Below are positions 62,342-64,000 of a DNA stretch of 64,000 bases, one piece after another; position 1 is the stretch's first letter; the number at the start of each line of letters is the position of its first letter. Under the pieces are notes generated by a model that saw only the letters and a program-made list of their open reading frames with translations, made no database searches and was not told the DNA's origin. Where the stretch lies: NCBI GenBank assembly GCA_017549285.1, contig JAFYVE010000014.1, positions 1 through 64,000 on the forward strand. Reading direction: 5' to 3'. This DNA is from Clostridia bacterium (GTDB taxonomy: Bacteria; Bacillota; Clostridia; Oscillospirales; Acutalibacteraceae). A program made the translations under genes and the position numbers.

Positions 62342-62524
62342 TTGACTTTCTTGGTATAGAAGAGTATAATTATATAAAATTACTGAAAGGCAGGTGGACA
62401 AAATGACAATGACTATTATTTTACGAAATCGAAGTGCCGTTTTGTCCGTTTGTGATTGATGTAATACAATCTTTCTGAATTAGCAAGGCATCTTCGATTT
62501 TCGGAGGTGCCTTAAATTTTTTCA
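62342..62524 (+). promoter_or_regulatory. Promoter/leader-peptide/terminator attenuator, copy 2
   Basis: Promoter TTGACT (62342-62347), 17-nt spacer, TATAAT (62365-62370); AAAGGCAGGTGG; leader ORF 62403-62459; 13-bp terminator stem (62485-62497 with 62501-62513) and a T-run. GGACAAAA (62396-62403) pairs with TTTTGTCC (62440-62447). From -35 to leader start it differs from copy 1 at only a few positions. It drives the tandem-GNAT/GrpB operon. Confidence 0.8.
62403..62459 (+). CDS. 18-aa leader peptide, copy 2
   Basis: Reads MTMTIILRNRSAVLSVCD then TGA. Same length, start and end as copy 1, but a different middle; the ribosome site is identical. Confidence 0.65.
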   Translation: MTMTIILRNRSAVLSVCD

Positions 62525-62539
62525 GGAAGAGGTTATTTT

Positions 62540-63538
62540 ATGTATTATGTAAAGCCATTAACAGCAGATGATGTTCATTATGTAGCATCAATAATGTCTG
62601 AAACAAGAAACATTACAGCTCTCCATTCAACATATCATTCGTTGTCAGAATGGAAATATATTTTTGATGAAAATGCTTGTGATGCTGATGAAGATAACTT
62701 TTTGATTTGTTCTGATAACGATGTCTGTGCTTGGTTGAAGCTAAACGGCTTGCTAAACGCCGATACAGCTTGGATATCAATGCTTGTTGTTTCAGATAAG
62801 TATAAGCATCAAGGTGTCGGAAAATTTGCTGTTGAATATGCTTTTGAATATCTGCATTCTAAAGGATTTAATCAAATCGGAGTTCAGACAACAAAAGATA
62901 ATGTTGCCGCAATAAATCTGTATAAGAAATGTGGTTTCGATATTGTGGAACTTAAAAAGTTTAAAACAGAAGACGGCACAAAGGTAAAAGCTTATGTTAT
63001 GATGAAAACTCTGGAACCAAAGAAATATTCACTCGTGATTCCCGATGAAACTCATGAAGAAGCATATATTCAAATGATGGACAGATGGGAGTCCATTGAA
63101 GATGATATTCAACCGCAATTACTCCGAAGATACAGTGATTCACAGGGCAAAAATGTTGAATATTCAAAATGGTTAGAATGGTGTGAGGATGACAGAACCA
63201 CAGGTTCAATGTTATCAACAGGTGTTCCTTGTACATTATACTTCTTTGTGGATGATACAGGGGAAATATTCGGTGCAATTGAAATAAATCAGAAGAATAC
63301 ACACAGAGGTCATCTGCATGCAGGAATAGTGCCTTGGTACAGAGGTAAAGGGCTTGGCACAATAATGCTGAAATTGGCATTGAATATTTGCAAAGACATG
63401 GGTATGACAAGTGTTGATATTGTCCCGTATAAGTCCAACAAATCAGCTATTAAAACTATTCTCAAAAACGGTGGAATTCTAATGGATGAGTTCTATGAAG
63501 ACGATAAATGGTCACAAATGTACAGAGTATCATTATAA
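62540..63538 (+). CDS. Tandem GNAT acetyltransferase (two domains)
   Basis: A 332-aa protein with two GNAT cores. Domain 1 covers about residues 1-155 (ISMLVVSDKYKHQGVGKFAVEYA, INLYKKCGF). Domain 2 covers about 160-332 (AGIVPWYRGKGLGTIMLKLAL, AIKTILKNGGILMDEF). Both acetyl-CoA loops (HQGVG, RGKGLG) look intact. Fused GNATs occur among resistance and toxin-modifying enzymes; the target is unknown. AAGAGG precedes the ATG, which follows the attenuator by 16 nt. Confidence 0.87.
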   Translation: MYYVKPLTADDVHYVASIMSETRNITALHSTYHSLSEWKYIFDENACDADEDNFLICSDNDVCAWLKLNGLLNADTAWISMLVVSDKYKHQGVGKFAVEYAFEYLHSKGFNQIGVQTTKDNVAAINLYKKCGFDIVELKKFKTEDGTKVKAYVMMKTLEPKKYSLVIPDETHEEAYIQMMDRWESIEDDIQPQLLRRYSDSQGKNVEYSKWLEWCEDDRTTGSMLSTGVPCTLYFFVDDTGEIFGAIEINQKNTHRGHLHAGIVPWYRGKGLGTIMLKLALNICKDMGMTSVDIVPYKSNKSAIKTILKNGGILMDEFYEDDKWSQMYRVSL

Positions 63539-63550
63539 AGAGGTGTGAAA

Positions 63551-64000
63551 ATGGCAAAACGAGTTATAGTTGTTCCATATAGCGAGCAGTGGAAAGCGGA
63601 TTTTGAGACAATTAAACAGTATGTTTTACCTGCAATAAATGATGTAGTAATCGGCATTGAGCATATCGGCAGCACATCTGTTGATGGACTTTCTGCAAAG
63701 CCGATTATTGACATTGATATTGTCATTAAAGACTATTCAGTATTTGATGCTGTGGTTGAAAAGTTAGCATCTCTCGGTTACATACATGAAGGAAATCTCG
63801 GCATAAAAGACAGAAATGCTTTTGATTATCAGGGCGATGCAGATTTACCGAAACATCATTTATATGTTTGTCCTGAATTTTCAGCAGAGCTTCACAGGCA
63901 TCTTGCTTTCAGAGATTATTTGAGAAACAATCCCGAAGCCTTACAGAAATACAGCAATATAAAAGAAGAGGGTGCAAGATTATTCCCCGATAGCATAGAT
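63551..64000 (+). CDS. GrpB/UPF0157 nucleotidyltransferase-like protein (partial)
   Basis: The first 150 codons are present; the gene runs off the window. VVPYSEQWKADFETIKQYV, IEHIGSTSVDGLSAKPIIDIDIVI and HHLYVCPEFSAELHRHLAFRDYL identify the GrpB family, whose fold is that of nucleotidyltransferases, with GSTSVxGLxAKPIIDI as the active-site strand. It starts 12 nt after the GNAT gene behind AGAGGTG. GrpB proteins are often neighbours of antibiotic-modifying enzymes; the function is unclear. Confidence 0.85.
   Translation, partial: MAKRVIVVPYSEQWKADFETIKQYVLPAINDVVIGIEHIGSTSVDGLSAKPIIDIDIVIKDYSVFDAVVEKLASLGYIHEGNLGIKDRNAFDYQGDADLPKHHLYVCPEFSAELHRHLAFRDYLRNNPEALQKYSNIKEEGARLFPDSID

Larger units (their letters stand above)
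48735..64000. mobile_element. Integrated mobilizable element/accessory island (Tn4451-like core), right end outside window
   Basis: Gene content from 48.8 to 53 kb (large serine recombinase, ParB-like, MobV relaxase) plus two tnpV genes further on matches the toolkit of Tn4451-type integrative mobilizable elements, which also use a TnpX recombinase and a Mob/Pre protein. No type IV secretion genes are seen, so it would need a helper to transfer. Cargo genes are more AT-rich than the chromosome to the left. Whether 54-64 kb is one element or nested insertions is unresolved, and no right junction is visible. Confidence 0.65.

Overview
The window looks like a chromosome segment of a gut Clostridia bacterium (Oscillospiraceae/Ruminococcaceae-like). 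This is an inference from moderately low GC, consensus SigA-type promoters (TTGACA-17-TATAAT), strong GGAGG ribosome sites, threonine-rich Ruminococcus-style linkers, many polysaccharide-degrading enzymes, a glutamate dehydrogenase with Lys125 placed as in Clostridium symbiosum, a bile-salt-hydrolase-type enzyme, and a Tn4451-type mobilizable element. No 16S gene is present, so the taxonomy is not proven.

Region 1 (1-6.5 kb) opens with an array of hairpins joined by a catcat spacer. It continues with a plus-strand unit: a sigma factor fused to a membrane anchor and a Thr-rich tail, a phosphohexomutase, two tandem alkaline phosphatases and an anchored protein of unknown function. Region 2 (6.5-26.5 kb) is carbohydrate and secretion biology: rhaA-rhaD-GH36 on the minus strand, a secreted PHP phosphoesterase with GH130, a domain-permuted GH3, MarR, glutamate dehydrogenase, GH43, a choloylglycine hydrolase, a secreted alpha/beta hydrolase, GH16 and an XRE regulator.

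Region 3 (26.5-48.5 kb) is housekeeping and metabolism: tRNA-Arg(CCG), the GTPase YchF, a five-gene minus operon (GPH symporter, M20 peptidase, YgjV-like, metF, metH), an amino-acid permease, a histidine phosphatase, GH2, an unassigned TIM-barrel hydrolase with an oxidoreductase and an EamA exporter, a PnuC-like transporter, a metallophosphoesterase and a second oxidoreductase. A dispersed repeat with a nested palindromic end occurs at 6.5 and 26.7 kb, with a reduced copy at 45.3 kb. All three lie at the 3' end of a minus-strand gene.

Region 4 (48.65-64 kb, running off the end) is an integrated accessory island. A gene remnant with its terminator marks the left edge. Next come a large serine recombinase, a small protein, a ParB-like protein and a MobV relaxase. 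A control region follows, with an oriT-like inverted repeat, two consensus promoters (one overlapping a LexA-box-like palindrome) and two terminator hairpins overlapping short leader ORFs. Then comes a five-gene minus operon (histidine phosphatase, GNAT, HEPN-like protein, sugar isomerase-like protein, ApeA-like HEPN anti-phage protein).

The most novel signal is a duplicated attenuator module. Two nearly identical promoter/leader/terminator cassettes, each with an 18-codon leader ORF beginning MTM and ending AVLSVCD, face outward from an inverted pair of tnpV genes. One drives the minus operon that contains the ApeA-like and second HEPN proteins. The other drives a tandem-GNAT/GrpB operon. 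I infer translation-sensing control of a defence/resistance island.
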